From assembly GCF_004364125.1 (NCBI RefSeq), contig NZ_SNZV01000002.1:434001-498000 (forward strand): a stretch of DNA of 64,000 bases. Reading direction: 5' to 3'. Below the pieces are notes generated by a model. It ran no database searches. It saw only the letters and a list, made by a program, of their open reading frames with translations, and was not told the DNA's origin. Positions 27,901-34,872 of this stretch are shown piece by piece. This DNA is from Sphingobacterium paludis (GTDB lineage: Bacteria > Bacteroidota > Bacteroidia > Sphingobacteriales > Sphingobacteriaceae). A program made the position numbers and the translations under genes. Numbering within the stretch: the first letter of the stretch is position 1; the number at the start of each line of letters is the position of its first letter.

Positions 27901-29175
27901 TTACACTTCAGAACGTTGTTGCAGGCGCTTTAAATGCTTCGTATATAATACCAATCCCGAAAAGGCGAAAATCAATATTACGGGAAGCACTGTTGTAACC
28001 CGAAGCACTTCTGGACCTGCCAGATCCATGGCTTTCGCAAACGCACTTGCTTCTACGGAACCTGGGACTGCTGTACTGTATTCCTGGAGATTTGCGCCTT
28101 TGGGCAAATGTCGGATGACTAAACCATCGTAAAAATTACCCATAACAATTGTGTAAACGGACACGGCAAACATACCTGCTCCGCCTAACAAGTTAAGTCC
28201 TAGCGCTCCCGATTTAGGAATGTTTTCGGCTACAAAACCAATCATGGTAGGCCAAAAATAACACACACCAATACCAAATATAAGTGCTGCAAAAAAGACG
28301 GAGCCTCCGGACAGTGTGCTCAAAAGATACAGTCCAAGGGCTGCAAACACAGCCGAAAAAAGTAAAACCCCCTGCGGGGCCAGTTTTCTCACGATGGGTT
28401 TTGCAAAAGCGCGTCCCACCACCATTATCCCTGTCGTTATTGTTAATAGTAAAATAGCGTTGTCTGTCACATTTTTTAGCAAAAGGCTGATCCATTGACC
28501 AGTAAATAGCTCTGTTATCGCTGTCATAAACATACAGATGAACATGAACAGAAATAAAGGACTGAAAACGGCTTTGTACATATCTGCACGAGAATAGCCA
28601 GAAGATACGCGTTCTGTTACTGGAAATTCGAGCTTTAAAAAGAGGTAGCCATACATCAACGTTGGAATCAACATAACGGCTACCTGAGATTGCCATCCTA
28701 TACCCAAATTTACAAATAAGGTAACCAAAAGCGTCCCTATGACAATCCCGCCGGGAAACCACAAATGAAAATAATTAAGACGTGTTGTTTTTTCTTCCGG
28801 ATACAATGCTGCAACCAAAGGGTTACATGCGGCTTCCACTGTTCCGTTAGCAATACCAATCAACAGTGTCGAGAAAAACAAGCTCCAATATCCCTGTGCA
28901 AATACTGTTAACACAATTCCCGTTAAATGAAATAGAAAAGCCATGATCAGTAAACGTTTCATGCCGATCATGTCAACAACAAAGCCGCCTACAACTATAG
29001 CGAGCGGGAACCCCCAAAATGCAGTTGCGGTAATCGTTCCGAGCTGTGTGGCGTTTAATTGGAAATCGATACCGAGTTGATTCATCATTCCTGCGCGTAT
29101 TCCAAAGGAAAGCGAAGTGACCAGCAAAGCCAAACAGCTAGCAGTAAAAAGTTTACTTGATTTAATAGTGTTCAT
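27901..29175 (-). CDS. MFS transporter (FucP-like sugar permease group)
   Basis: A 424-residue transporter with about 12 helices. The N-terminal half has ATAFWGFPLAIVVGGFVVDMIG followed by KRLL, close to MFS motif A. NGTVEAACNPLVAALYPE and YFHLWFPGGIVIGTL are reminiscent of the sugar:H+ symporters of Bacteroidota (FucP/GlcP type). The substrate is not deducible. It has no sugar-metabolism neighbours and lies between two remnants of the peptide-island paralogue, so it may have been inserted into, or moved next to, the island. Confidence 0.75.
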   Translation of the reverse strand: MNTIKSSKLFTASCLALLVTSLSFGIRAGMMNQLGIDFQLNATQLGTITATAFWGFPLAIVVGGFVVDMIGMKRLLIMAFLFHLTGIVLTVFAQGYWSLFFSTLLIGIANGTVEAACNPLVAALYPEEKTTRLNYFHLWFPGGIVIGTLLVTLFVNLGIGWQSQVAVMLIPTLMYGYLFLKLEFPVTERVSSGYSRADMYKAVFSPLFLFMFICMFMTAITELFTGQWISLLLKNVTDNAILLLTITTGIMVVGRAFAKPIVRKLAPQGVLLFSAVFAALGLYLLSTLSGGSVFFAALIFGIGVCYFWPTMIGFVAENIPKSGALGLNLLGGAGMFAVSVYTIVMGNFYDGLVIRHLPKGANLQEYSTAVPGSVEASAFAKAMDLAGPEVLRVTTVLPVILIFAFSGLVLYTKHLKRLQQRSEV

Positions 29176-29348
29176 AGTTGGCGCGATTAATTTTAAGTGA
29201 AATTACAAATTTCAATACATTTTTCACGCTATGATAAATGATTTTAATCGTGTTGTTGAAAAATATTAAACCTAAGCGTGTATCTATAAGCTGTAGATGT
29301 TTGTAGAAGGGGAAGCCCATTTCGTATGTTAATGCGCTCATTTCCGAC

Positions 29349-29545
29349 CTACTGCCCTAAAAGTAGGTTTCCACCCAATTGTTTAGCTACGCCAAGCACA
29401 AGTGCAGGAATGTTGTAGCGATCGAGATCCAACCAATACTCCGTCTTACTAATGAGTTTGTCCGTCGAGACGTGCAGGCTGTGCGTCGGTTTAAATTGCT
29501 CGATAATGGATGTTCGATATTATTCCCCTCGTAGACGATATAGCA
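29349..29545 (-). pseudogene. Decayed carboxypeptidase-regulatory-like paralogue (copy 3)
   Basis: The minus strand encodes YRTSIIEQFKPTHSLHVSTD then KLISKTE fused in frame to YWLDLDRYNIPALVLGVAKQ and a TAG stop. In the intact paralogue at 31445 these two stretches are about 60 residues apart, so there is an internal in-frame deletion. Just upstream a CAA codon (LRGEQYRT in the intact gene) has become TAA, and the first two thirds of the gene are missing. The spacer before it (29556-29717) resembles the spacer before the intact copy, so the whole module duplicated. Confidence 0.75.
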
Positions 29546-29717
29546 ACCATGCCAATGGTAAATTGTTGGAGGCATACGTTTGCTGATAATTTGTGGTTAA
29601 GCTTTTCCGTCATATTGTTTGTGCATGTCTAGTTCTTCTAATAGATTGAAAAACGGGAGCCGATCCCAGCTCAACGTCTACAAGCTATTCTCTAGTTCAT
29701 GCATATGCCTGTAGGCT

Positions 29718-29855
29718 TTAAAACATACTTTTAAAGCCGGCTAGGAAAGCATCAAAATTGTTAATAAAGGCAATTAAAAAGCCTCCTACAACTAATGTGA
29801 GAAGGATTAAAGTGGATGTTTTCTTTAACCTGTTATTCGTTTCATTGAATTTCAT
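29718..29855 (-). CDS. 45-residue single-helix membrane protein (family copy 2)
   Basis: A short gene: basic N-terminus (MKFNETNNRLKKTST), one membrane helix (about residues 16-30, LILLTLVVGGFLIAF), then INNFDAFLAGFKSMF. It is nearly identical to the gene at 32855 (about 80% of residues) and shares the NNFD..F..G ending with the gene at 29924. Most differences are conservative or silent, so it is under selection as a protein. I know no family name. Its position beside a peptide-export cluster suggests self-immunity or a second secreted effector. No double-glycine leader. Confidence 0.7.
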   Translation of the reverse strand: MKFNETNNRLKKTSTLILLTLVVGGFLIAFINNFDAFLAGFKSMF

Positions 29856-29898
29856 GACGAAATAGTTAAGCGTACATACAAGTAATTTTTACATGAAC

Positions 29899-29922
29899 AC
29901 TCGCGATTTTTGTTTCGCGAGT
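29899..29922. terminator. Hairpin directly after the first 45-residue membrane protein gene
   Basis: ACTCGCGA and TCGCGAGT form a perfect 8-bp stem with an A-rich loop, starting 1-2 nt after the TGA of the leftward gene at 29924. No T-run follows on that strand, so it may protect or process the mRNA rather than terminate. Confidence 0.45.
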
Positions 29923-29923
29923 C

Positions 29924-30061
29924 TCAAAATAGGATGCTTTGAAAGCCATCACGCAAGCCAGAAATAAAGCTGTCAAAATTATCTATCAGGTAGATTCCAA
30001 CTAAAGCCCAAAGGCAGAAACGATCTAAATCATTCTCGAAATATTTTATCGATTTTTTCAT
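29924..30061 (-). CDS. 45-residue single-helix membrane protein (family copy 1, divergent)
   Basis: Starts at ATG 30061. The N-terminus is charged (MKKSIKYFENDLDRF). A short hydrophobic stretch CLWALVGIYLI follows, then DNFDSFISGLRDGFQSILF. Length is exactly that of the other two members (45), and the NFD.F..G pattern lies at the same position, although the N-terminal half differs. Downstream of the CPBP protease gene in the same direction. Confidence 0.6.
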   Translation of the reverse strand: MKKSIKYFENDLDRFCLWALVGIYLIDNFDSFISGLRDGFQSILF

Positions 30062-30242
30062 ATGTGTGGTTTTTTATTAGTGTTTATAAGTTTATTAAAT
30101 TAAACAATTTATCTGAAAATGTCAAGCTTTGTTCTGCAATATTATGAGCTGGCCCTTGGTCAATTCGTGTTTGGTTTAATTGAAACGAACAGATCCTTCA
30201 TGCTTCCTCTCATTATAAGCGCTACCATACTGCAAACAGATG

Positions 30243-30905
30243 TTATAGTTTCGGGTAAATGGCGATAAAATTTATTAATGCATGGAATAGGAGTGCGTAG
30301 AAAAAGCCATGTTTTATGCGCAGGTAAACGGCAAAATATCCCAAAATAATCTGTGGAACTATGTAAATCGGATAGAGAAACCAAATATCTCCGTTTAATG
30401 GCGCAAAGTTGCCAATATGAATTAGTCCAAAAAAGATAGCACTAATAGAGCCTAAAAGAACTGTAGGGATATTCTTACGGATATAGCTAGAGGTGTCTTT
30501 GCTTCTTAAGAACATAAATACCATGCTGTAGATGCTTGCCGCAGTTATGACTATAAAAACGGATTGCCAGTTAAAGCTGAACAGATCGCGGAGTCGAAAG
30601 ACAAGGCTGACTACAATAACGGAGATAGAGATTGCTATATGATTTGGCTTTAATGAAAGCCAAAGTCTGAAAATGACTTCTTCAATCAGCGGCACAAAGA
30701 GTGCCGACAAAAATATGGCATAAGTCTTATTCCCATTTACGTATTCCTTTAATCTTACTAGGGCGTCCCGTTCGAGTATGCTAGGTAAACCCAAATTACT
30801 AACTACATAAAAATTATCTATTGATTTTATCAACGCCATAAGGATAAAGCCAATAGAAAGGAAAAGTAAATAACAATATCCTACCGCTTTTAATTTTTCT
30901 TTCAC
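30243..30905 (-). CDS. CPBP family intramembrane metalloprotease (Abi/CAAX-like)
   Basis: A 220-residue polytopic protein with the CPBP motifs: EEVIFR (motif 1, paired Glu and Arg), FFGLIHIGNF (motif 2, His) and HALIN near the end (motif 3, His). Relatives in bacteriocin loci give self-immunity or process peptides; others prune CAAX substrates. I choose GTG 30905 because AAAGGA lies 6 nt before it. A longer TTG start at 30935 lies inside the terminator hairpin of the preceding peptide gene. It belongs to the leftward island behind two double-glycine peptides, which makes immunity or maturation likely. Confidence 0.8.
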   Translation of the reverse strand: MKEKLKAVGYCYLLFLSIGFILMALIKSIDNFYVVSNLGLPSILERDALVRLKEYVNGNKTYAIFLSALFVPLIEEVIFRLWLSLKPNHIAISISVIVVSLVFRLRDLFSFNWQSVFIVITAASIYSMVFMFLRSKDTSSYIRKNIPTVLLGSISAIFFGLIHIGNFAPLNGDIWFLYPIYIVPQIILGYFAVYLRIKHGFFYALLFHALINFIAIYPKL

Positions 30906-30920
30906 AAAGTTCCTTTTTCT

Positions 30921-30954
30921 TAAAAAAGTGGGCAATTACTTAATAATGCCCACT
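30921..30954 (-). terminator. Intrinsic terminator/attenuator between peptide genes and CPBP gene
   Basis: On the minus strand AGTGGGCA and TGCCCACT form a perfect 8-bp stem (loop 12 nt) followed by a run of six T. It begins 10 nt after the stop of the peptide gene and ends 16 nt before the CPBP start. Partial read-through would give much peptide and little protease. Confidence 0.85.
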
Positions 30955-30963
30955 ATAGACGAA

Positions 30964-31131
30964 TTAAGACATGAACAGAAGAGCCATACCTATTATGGCG
31001 ATTCCTTTTCTGATTCCGTTCCCGATACTATTTCCTAGTTCGTAAGCTTCAGGGTATCTCACTCCACCGTCGAAATTCAATAACTCCGCCTGCGTTAATT
31101 CTTCAAAGTTCAAACTTTCTGTATTTTTCAT
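30964..31131 (-). CDS. Double-glycine leader peptide 3 (bacteriocin-like), 55 aa
   Basis: A 23-residue leader MKNTESLNFEELTQAELL-NFDGG ending in Gly-Gly, then a 32-residue core starting VRYPEAYELG. The core is glycine-rich, then hydrophobic (GIAIIGMALLFMS). The leader has the EL..xEL..xxGG pattern cut by C39 peptidases, and a C39-ABC exporter lies in the same island. It starts 11 nt after the peptide 2 stop, so it is one transcript and perhaps a two-peptide system. No cysteines, so no disulfide or lanthionine is expected. Confidence 0.85.
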   Translation of the reverse strand: MKNTESLNFEELTQAELLNFDGGVRYPEAYELGNSIGNGIRKGIAIIGMALLFMS

Positions 31132-31142
31132 ATCAATAATAA

Positions 31143-31307
31143 TTAAGCTAAAAGACCATCAAAAAAACCCTTCCATATATCTTGCCAAACGCGGATCGTT
31201 TCAACTGAAACTCTCCCGCTATTTTGATTCCATCCACCATCGATTTCAACCATTTCATCAGTTTTCAATTCCTGAACCCCAAATTTTTCCAAATCTACCC
31301 TGTTCAT
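31143..31307 (-). CDS. Double-glycine leader peptide 2 (bacteriocin-like), 54 aa
   Basis: A leader of 25 residues (MNRVDLEKFGVQELK, then TDEMVEIDGG) and a 29-residue core beginning WNQNSGRVSVETIR and ending WQDIWKGFFDGLLA. The core is amphipathic and tryptophan-rich, as expected for a membrane-active peptide. It is preceded by the 94-bp regulatory cassette also found before peptide 1 and directly followed by peptide 3. Confidence 0.87.
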   Translation of the reverse strand: MNRVDLEKFGVQELKTDEMVEIDGGWNQNSGRVSVETIRVWQDIWKGFFDGLLA

Positions 31308-31330
31308 CTTTCAGTGTTTTTAATTTTAGC

Positions 31331-31424
31331 TCCTACTCTCTTAAAGCTTTTCGGATTCCGCTTTTGTTGATCAACACTACTAAATTACTTTCGCTCACTC
31401 TACAAAAACAGTAGTGAACAAAAA
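31331..31424 (-). repeat. 94-bp regulatory cassette, copy R1
   Basis: Identical to 34431-34524 except at one base (31363 T versus 34463 C), exactly 3,100 bp apart, with weaker similarity to 31442/34542. It lies just before the peptide 2 gene. At copy R2 the first part is the 3' end of the winged-helix gene; here that gene end follows directly on the stop of the unrelated paralogue B gene. A promoter segment with a gene tail was therefore copied or moved. It contains a perfect palindrome TGTTGATCAACA. Confidence 0.92.
31365..31376. promoter_or_regulatory. 12-bp palindrome TGTTGATCAACA (candidate operator, copy 1)
   Basis: A perfect 12-bp palindrome inside the repeat cassette, about 60 nt before the peptide 2 start. 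The same palindrome occurs at 34465, and its TTGATCAA core occurs upstream of the export genes at 39621. The small winged-helix protein at 34495 is a candidate binder. Confidence 0.5.
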
Positions 31425-31444
31425 CCTTAAGAATATTTTTTGAC

Positions 31445-32539
31445 CTACTGCATCAAGATTAAATTTTCACTAAGTTGTTTGGCTATGCCGGGCGCTAGTG
31501 CAGGAATATTGTAGCGATCTAGGTCTAACCAATATTTGTCTTTGTAATTGCTTTTTTCTTCTAGAAATACGCTTTTGGTAAATAAATTTTTCATTGAAAC
31601 TACCTCCCCTTTACTTAGATAGCTTCTTTCCAGAACGAACAGTTCTGAAAGGGCTTCAGCAGGTATGAATTTTGCATTTCTTTTTACTGCTCCTACAGTA
31701 ACCTCAGTCTTGCTAATGAGTTTGTCCATCGAAATGTGCAAGCTATGGGTTGGTTTAAATTGCTCAATAATGGATGTTCGATATTGTTCCCCTCGTAGAC
31801 TCAAGAACCTCCTGGAAACTTTGGTCCCTCTCGCAACCTTTTCCAAATGGGAATAGATGGTGCCCGCATTAGTCTTTCGGACCGAACCCATATTAATTCC
31901 GTCGCGTTCGATGAGTTGGATGTTATCACGTTCTATGATCTTAAACCCTTTGGGTAAATCTTTCGAACTGGCGTACTTGTACAATGCAACTAGACTGGGT
32001 GGATCAGTAAATAATTTCCCGAAAGTTTCCATAAGAGCTTGAACAGCCTTCTTGTTAGTATATACGCGGTAACCGATAATTCGACGATAGATTTTCTCTT
32101 CCTTCTCTGTTAATGGAAGGTAATGTTCGACTATTCCATCGACAAAATACTTACTGCTACCATTAAAGGTTTCGTAACTCCGAAAGTACGTTCTTAAGCA
32201 CACATAATCAGATTTACTTTTATTATTTATCTCGACATCAGCGATTTTTATTTCTCGAGGATGCAGTTTGATTACCGATGATGTTTTGAAAGTAGAGAAA
32301 TGCAATATCCTACTTTCATACCCAATATGCTGAATCGATATCGAGTCAATTTTGCTATTGTTTAATGCATCCAAATGAATTACTCCATCTTCATCTGAAG
32401 CACCTAACAAATTGCCGTCGCCGCTATAGATATTTGCGCCAACGATATTTTCATTGGTTAGGCTATCATGTAGCCTAGTTTGCCCGTGAAGTGCAGATAC
32501 GAGCGCTATAAAAATCAGCGTAGCAATTGGTCTTTTCAT
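31445..32539 (-). CDS. Secreted protein with carboxypeptidase-regulatory-like domain (paralogue B)
   Basis: A 364-residue protein. ATG 32539 begins a signal peptide (MKRPIATLIFIALVSALHGQ); a longer frame reaches 32584. Residues about 22-90 form a CarboxypepD-reg-like beta domain (NENIVGANIYSGDGNLLGASDEDG-type turns). The remainder (about 100-364) is a conserved region of unknown function shared with paralogue A: Y.RSYETF, KYFVDGIV.HYLP, and the C-terminal W.DLDRY.IP. Probably anchored or periplasmic. Two decayed copies lie at 29.35 and 27.8 kb, so the family expands with the peptide genes. Confidence 0.7.
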   Translation of the reverse strand: MKRPIATLIFIALVSALHGQTRLHDSLTNENIVGANIYSGDGNLLGASDEDGVIHLDALNNSKIDSISIQHIGYESRILHFSTFKTSSVIKLHPREIKIADVEINNKSKSDYVCLRTYFRSYETFNGSSKYFVDGIVEHYLPLTEKEEKIYRRIIGYRVYTNKKAVQALMETFGKLFTDPPSLVALYKYASSKDLPKGFKIIERDNIQLIERDGINMGSVRKTNAGTIYSHLEKVARGTKVSRRFLSLRGEQYRTSIIEQFKPTHSLHISMDKLISKTEVTVGAVKRNAKFIPAEALSELFVLERSYLSKGEVVSMKNLFTKSVFLEEKSNYKDKYWLDLDRYNIPALAPGIAKQLSENLILMQ

Positions 32540-32854
32540 GCTTGATTTTACTTCAGTATGTATCCCACTAGTCGACCGCAACATTCTGCCAGCTCTCCTA
32601 AAACCATTATAGTGAACGATACAGTAAATATGCCTTTGGCAAATTCCTGGAGGCGTTCCCTTTCAGGTATAAATGTTATTAAGTTTTTTCGTCATATAGT
32701 GTCGATAGTTTATTTTTCAGCATATGCATTTAGGTAAGCTTGACTAAAAGCAGGGTAATCGCGTTTCTATTTCCGGAGTTCCGCAAGCAAAACGTTAATT
32801 AATTCTATGTCGGATCTGATTTTTTTTTCTAGTTCTTGCATATGTGTTTAGGCT

Positions 32855-32992
32855 TTAAAACATACTTCTAAAGCCCGCGAAGAACGCGTCAAAATTGTTA
32901 ATCAAGGCAATTAAAAATCCTCCTACAACTAATGTGATAAGGACTAAAGTGGATGTTTTCTTTAACCTGTTATTCGTTTTGTTGAGATTCAT
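32855..32992 (-). CDS. 45-residue single-helix membrane protein (family copy 3)
   Basis: MNLNKTNNRLKKTST, a helix LVLITLVVGGFLIAL, then INNFDAFFAGFRSMF. Near-identical to the gene at 29718. It begins 64 nt after the stop of paralogue A and is followed by a 315-nt spacer and paralogue B, so gene pairs of microprotein and paralogue repeat in the island. Confidence 0.72.
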   Translation of the reverse strand: MNLNKTNNRLKKTSTLVLITLVVGGFLIALINNFDAFFAGFRSMF

Positions 32993-33056
32993 CTCGAAAT
33001 AGTTAAGCGGGTGTAAAAATGATTTTATATGATCAGTGGCGGTTTTCGTTTTACGC

Positions 33057-34163
33057 TCATTCTATCAATAGCATGGTAGTACCTAATTTGGATTTTAGGC
33101 CATCATTGATTTCTGGGATTGCATAGCGCTCAAGATCTTCCCAAAATTTATAAGAATATTGGCTCTTCTTTTCGGTCTTGTATAAATTACTTTCCAGTTT
33201 TGACGAGAGTAATTTATACTCTTTGGCACTTATTCCTGATCGCTCCATTGCATAAAATTGAATAACATCTTCGTAGGGTATATGACCGAATTCTGTTTTT
33301 CGCTTAATGCTGCCGATGGCATGCTCATAAAGGCTCGTCAGATAGTATGGACTTAACTCATTAAAATTGCTTGATGCATAGTTTTCTAGGTAAACTTCGC
33401 TTTTCGTTTTTGCCTCTAAGCTGAAAATTTTCTGTGATTTTACGGTATCGGGCAGAACTAAGTCAACGTGAAATCTCGACGTTTGATCCTTTTCTGAGAT
33501 ATGGATTTGTCCTGTCTCTTTATTGCTTTTTTCTATAATCAGCTTATTGGGGTTCGACTTATTTATGTCGTATCGCTTTAGTCGGTCTATTAATTTGTGG
33601 CCACTTAGATTAGGTAGCCTTGCTACTTTAAAATAACTGCCCATCTTTGTATCGAAGTCTTTTTGCACAATAGAATCTCGAAATATCCGATAGTCTAACA
33701 GTTTATACCTCACCTTTCCGCCATTACGGGGTAGGTAAAATTGAACGATTCCGTCCGAAAAATATTTGGTATTAGAATCAAAAGTTTCTAAAGACCGATA
33801 ATATCCAGTCAATACGATGACATCTGCTGGCTTCGAATCTAATTCTATAGCGTCTATTTCGACGGATCTAGGAACTACCTCTATTATTTGATGCTCGGAT
33901 AAGTTCTGTAATACGATTGACTTACTTTGGTAGGATAGATGTTGTGTGTTGATTGTAAGCGGGAATGCCGGTGTGCTTTGTCTTTCTAGGGTGCTTGTAT
34001 ATTTTCCCTGGTTGTCCGTAAAGCCAATAAGCTCGCCTTCCTGGGTATAAAGATTGAGCGCCGCAATTGGAGTTTTTGTGTTTTGATCAACGAACAAAAC
34101 CTGCGCATAAGCTGGTATTGCATATATGATTAGAGAGGATATAGATATAAGAAAGTTCTTCAT
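33057..34163 (-). CDS. Secreted protein with carboxypeptidase-regulatory-like domain (paralogue A)
   Basis: A 368-residue homologue of paralogue B with a signal peptide (MKNFLISISSLIIYAIPAYA). The regulatory-like domain includes TKTPIAALNLYTQEGELIG, and the long C-terminal region has GYYRSLETFDSNTKYFSDGI and DLERYAIPEINDGL. It lies 79 nt after peptide 1. The two paralogues agree moderately over their length, so the duplication is old. The role is unknown. A position behind each peptide suggests an accessory or receptor/immunity role in the envelope, but this is inference. Confidence 0.7.
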   Translation of the reverse strand: MKNFLISISSLIIYAIPAYAQVLFVDQNTKTPIAALNLYTQEGELIGFTDNQGKYTSTLERQSTPAFPLTINTQHLSYQSKSIVLQNLSEHQIIEVVPRSVEIDAIELDSKPADVIVLTGYYRSLETFDSNTKYFSDGIVQFYLPRNGGKVRYKLLDYRIFRDSIVQKDFDTKMGSYFKVARLPNLSGHKLIDRLKRYDINKSNPNKLIIEKSNKETGQIHISEKDQTSRFHVDLVLPDTVKSQKIFSLEAKTKSEVYLENYASSNFNELSPYYLTSLYEHAIGSIKRKTEFGHIPYEDVIQFYAMERSGISAKEYKLLSSKLESNLYKTEKKSQYSYKFWEDLERYAIPEINDGLKSKLGTTMLLIE

Positions 34164-34206
34164 TTTGACAGATGTGTGGTAGATATAAAGATGTTATTAA
34201 ATATGG

Positions 34207-34233
34207 TAGGTAGAGTGCAAAAGACTCTACCTA
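34207..34233. repeat. Strong hairpin after peptide 1 gene
   Basis: TAGGTAGAGT and ACTCTACCTA, a perfect 10-bp stem with a 7-nt loop, begins 10 nt after the peptide 1 stop, the same distance as the terminator after peptide 3. No T-run follows on the minus strand, so it may stabilise or attenuate the mRNA. Confidence 0.6.
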
Positions 34234-34242
34234 GCATAATTA

Positions 34243-34407
34243 TTAGAATCGGTTTTTTATCCATCTAATGCCGCGCTTTACCCCTTCATAGGCGGCTTCA
34301 ACAGCTCCGTAAACCGTAACAAGCGCATTGGCGCCACCTTGTATTTCTAATAGCTCATCTTTTTGCAATTCCTTAAGACTAAGTTTTTCCAAATTTAAAT
34401 TTTTCAT
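34243..34407 (-). CDS. Double-glycine leader peptide 1 (bacteriocin-like), 54 aa
   Basis: A leader MKNLNLEKLSLKELQ-KDELLEIQGG of 25 residues, the cleanest example of the Bacteroidota EL..xEL..IxGG leader in the window. The 29-residue core ANALVTVYGAVEAAYEG then KRGIRWIKNRF is cationic at the C-terminus. It is preceded by cassette R2 and followed by a 10-bp hairpin. The nearby C39-ABC exporter should cut after the second Gly. Confidence 0.88.
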   Translation of the reverse strand: MKNLNLEKLSLKELQKDELLEIQGGANALVTVYGAVEAAYEGVKRGIRWIKNRF

Positions 34408-34430
34408 TTTTTACAATTTAATTAATAGCA

Positions 34431-34524
34431 TCCTACTCTCTTAAAGCTTTTCGGATTCCGCTCTTGTTGATCAACACTACTAAATTACTTTCGCTCACTC
34501 TACAAAAACAGTAGTGAACAAAAA
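34431..34524 (-). repeat. 94-bp regulatory cassette, copy R2
   Basis: Partner of R1 with one mismatch. Here it spans the last 30 bases of the winged-helix gene and the peptide 1 leader region, so it is probably the original location. It contains TGTTGATCAACA at 34465-34476. Confidence 0.92.
34465..34476. promoter_or_regulatory. 12-bp palindrome TGTTGATCAACA (candidate operator, copy 2)
   Basis: Second copy of the palindrome, 58 nt before the peptide 1 start and 19 nt beyond the stop of the winged-helix gene. Confidence 0.5.
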
Positions 34525-34812
34525 GCTCGAAAATATTTTTTGCCCGCCAGAGATATTGTACATCTTGTCCTCATCCAATAATGTAATATCGACGGTAATC
34601 TTGATGGAATATTCGCTTTCATAAAGATATGTTCCTAACTGCCGGGAATAGTAAATCGGAGCACCGCGGCCTTTAAGTTCGTCGATGACGTTGTACAGTC
34701 TAGAGACTGACAGTCCTAGTCGTTTAGCTAACTCGTTGGGAGTTCCTGTCCGTTTTTGCCGAATTAGCTTATCTAATAAATTAATTCGATCGATGTGTTT
34801 AAATAGCTGCAT
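34495..34812 (-). CDS. Small winged-helix (HTH_11-like) protein
   Basis: A 105-residue protein. Residues about 8-65 form a winged helix: NLLDKLIRQKRTGTPNELAK, RLGLSVSRLYNVIDELK, then a wing IYYSRQLGTYLYES. The C-terminal part ends LLDEDKMYNISGG followed by 15 mostly hydrophobic residues (QKIFSSFLFTTVFVE). The ISGG resembles a double-glycine cleavage site. It lies between the export genes and the peptide genes, so it probably regulates the island. The last 30 bases fall in the repeated cassette. Confidence 0.7.
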   Translation of the reverse strand: MQLFKHIDRINLLDKLIRQKRTGTPNELAKRLGLSVSRLYNVIDELKGRGAPIYYSRQLGTYLYESEYSIKITVDITLLDEDKMYNISGGQKIFSSFLFTTVFVE

Positions 34813-34872
34813 ATCAAATTGCTTTATTGGTTCATATAATTATTCGAAGCTGCGTATATCACGACTCTTCTT

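Noticed and set aside
30160..30384. 74-codon frame between the CPBP gene and the first microprotein gene
   Set aside because: Largely antisense-frame shadow of the CPBP 3' end. I also looked here for another double-glycine leader and found none.
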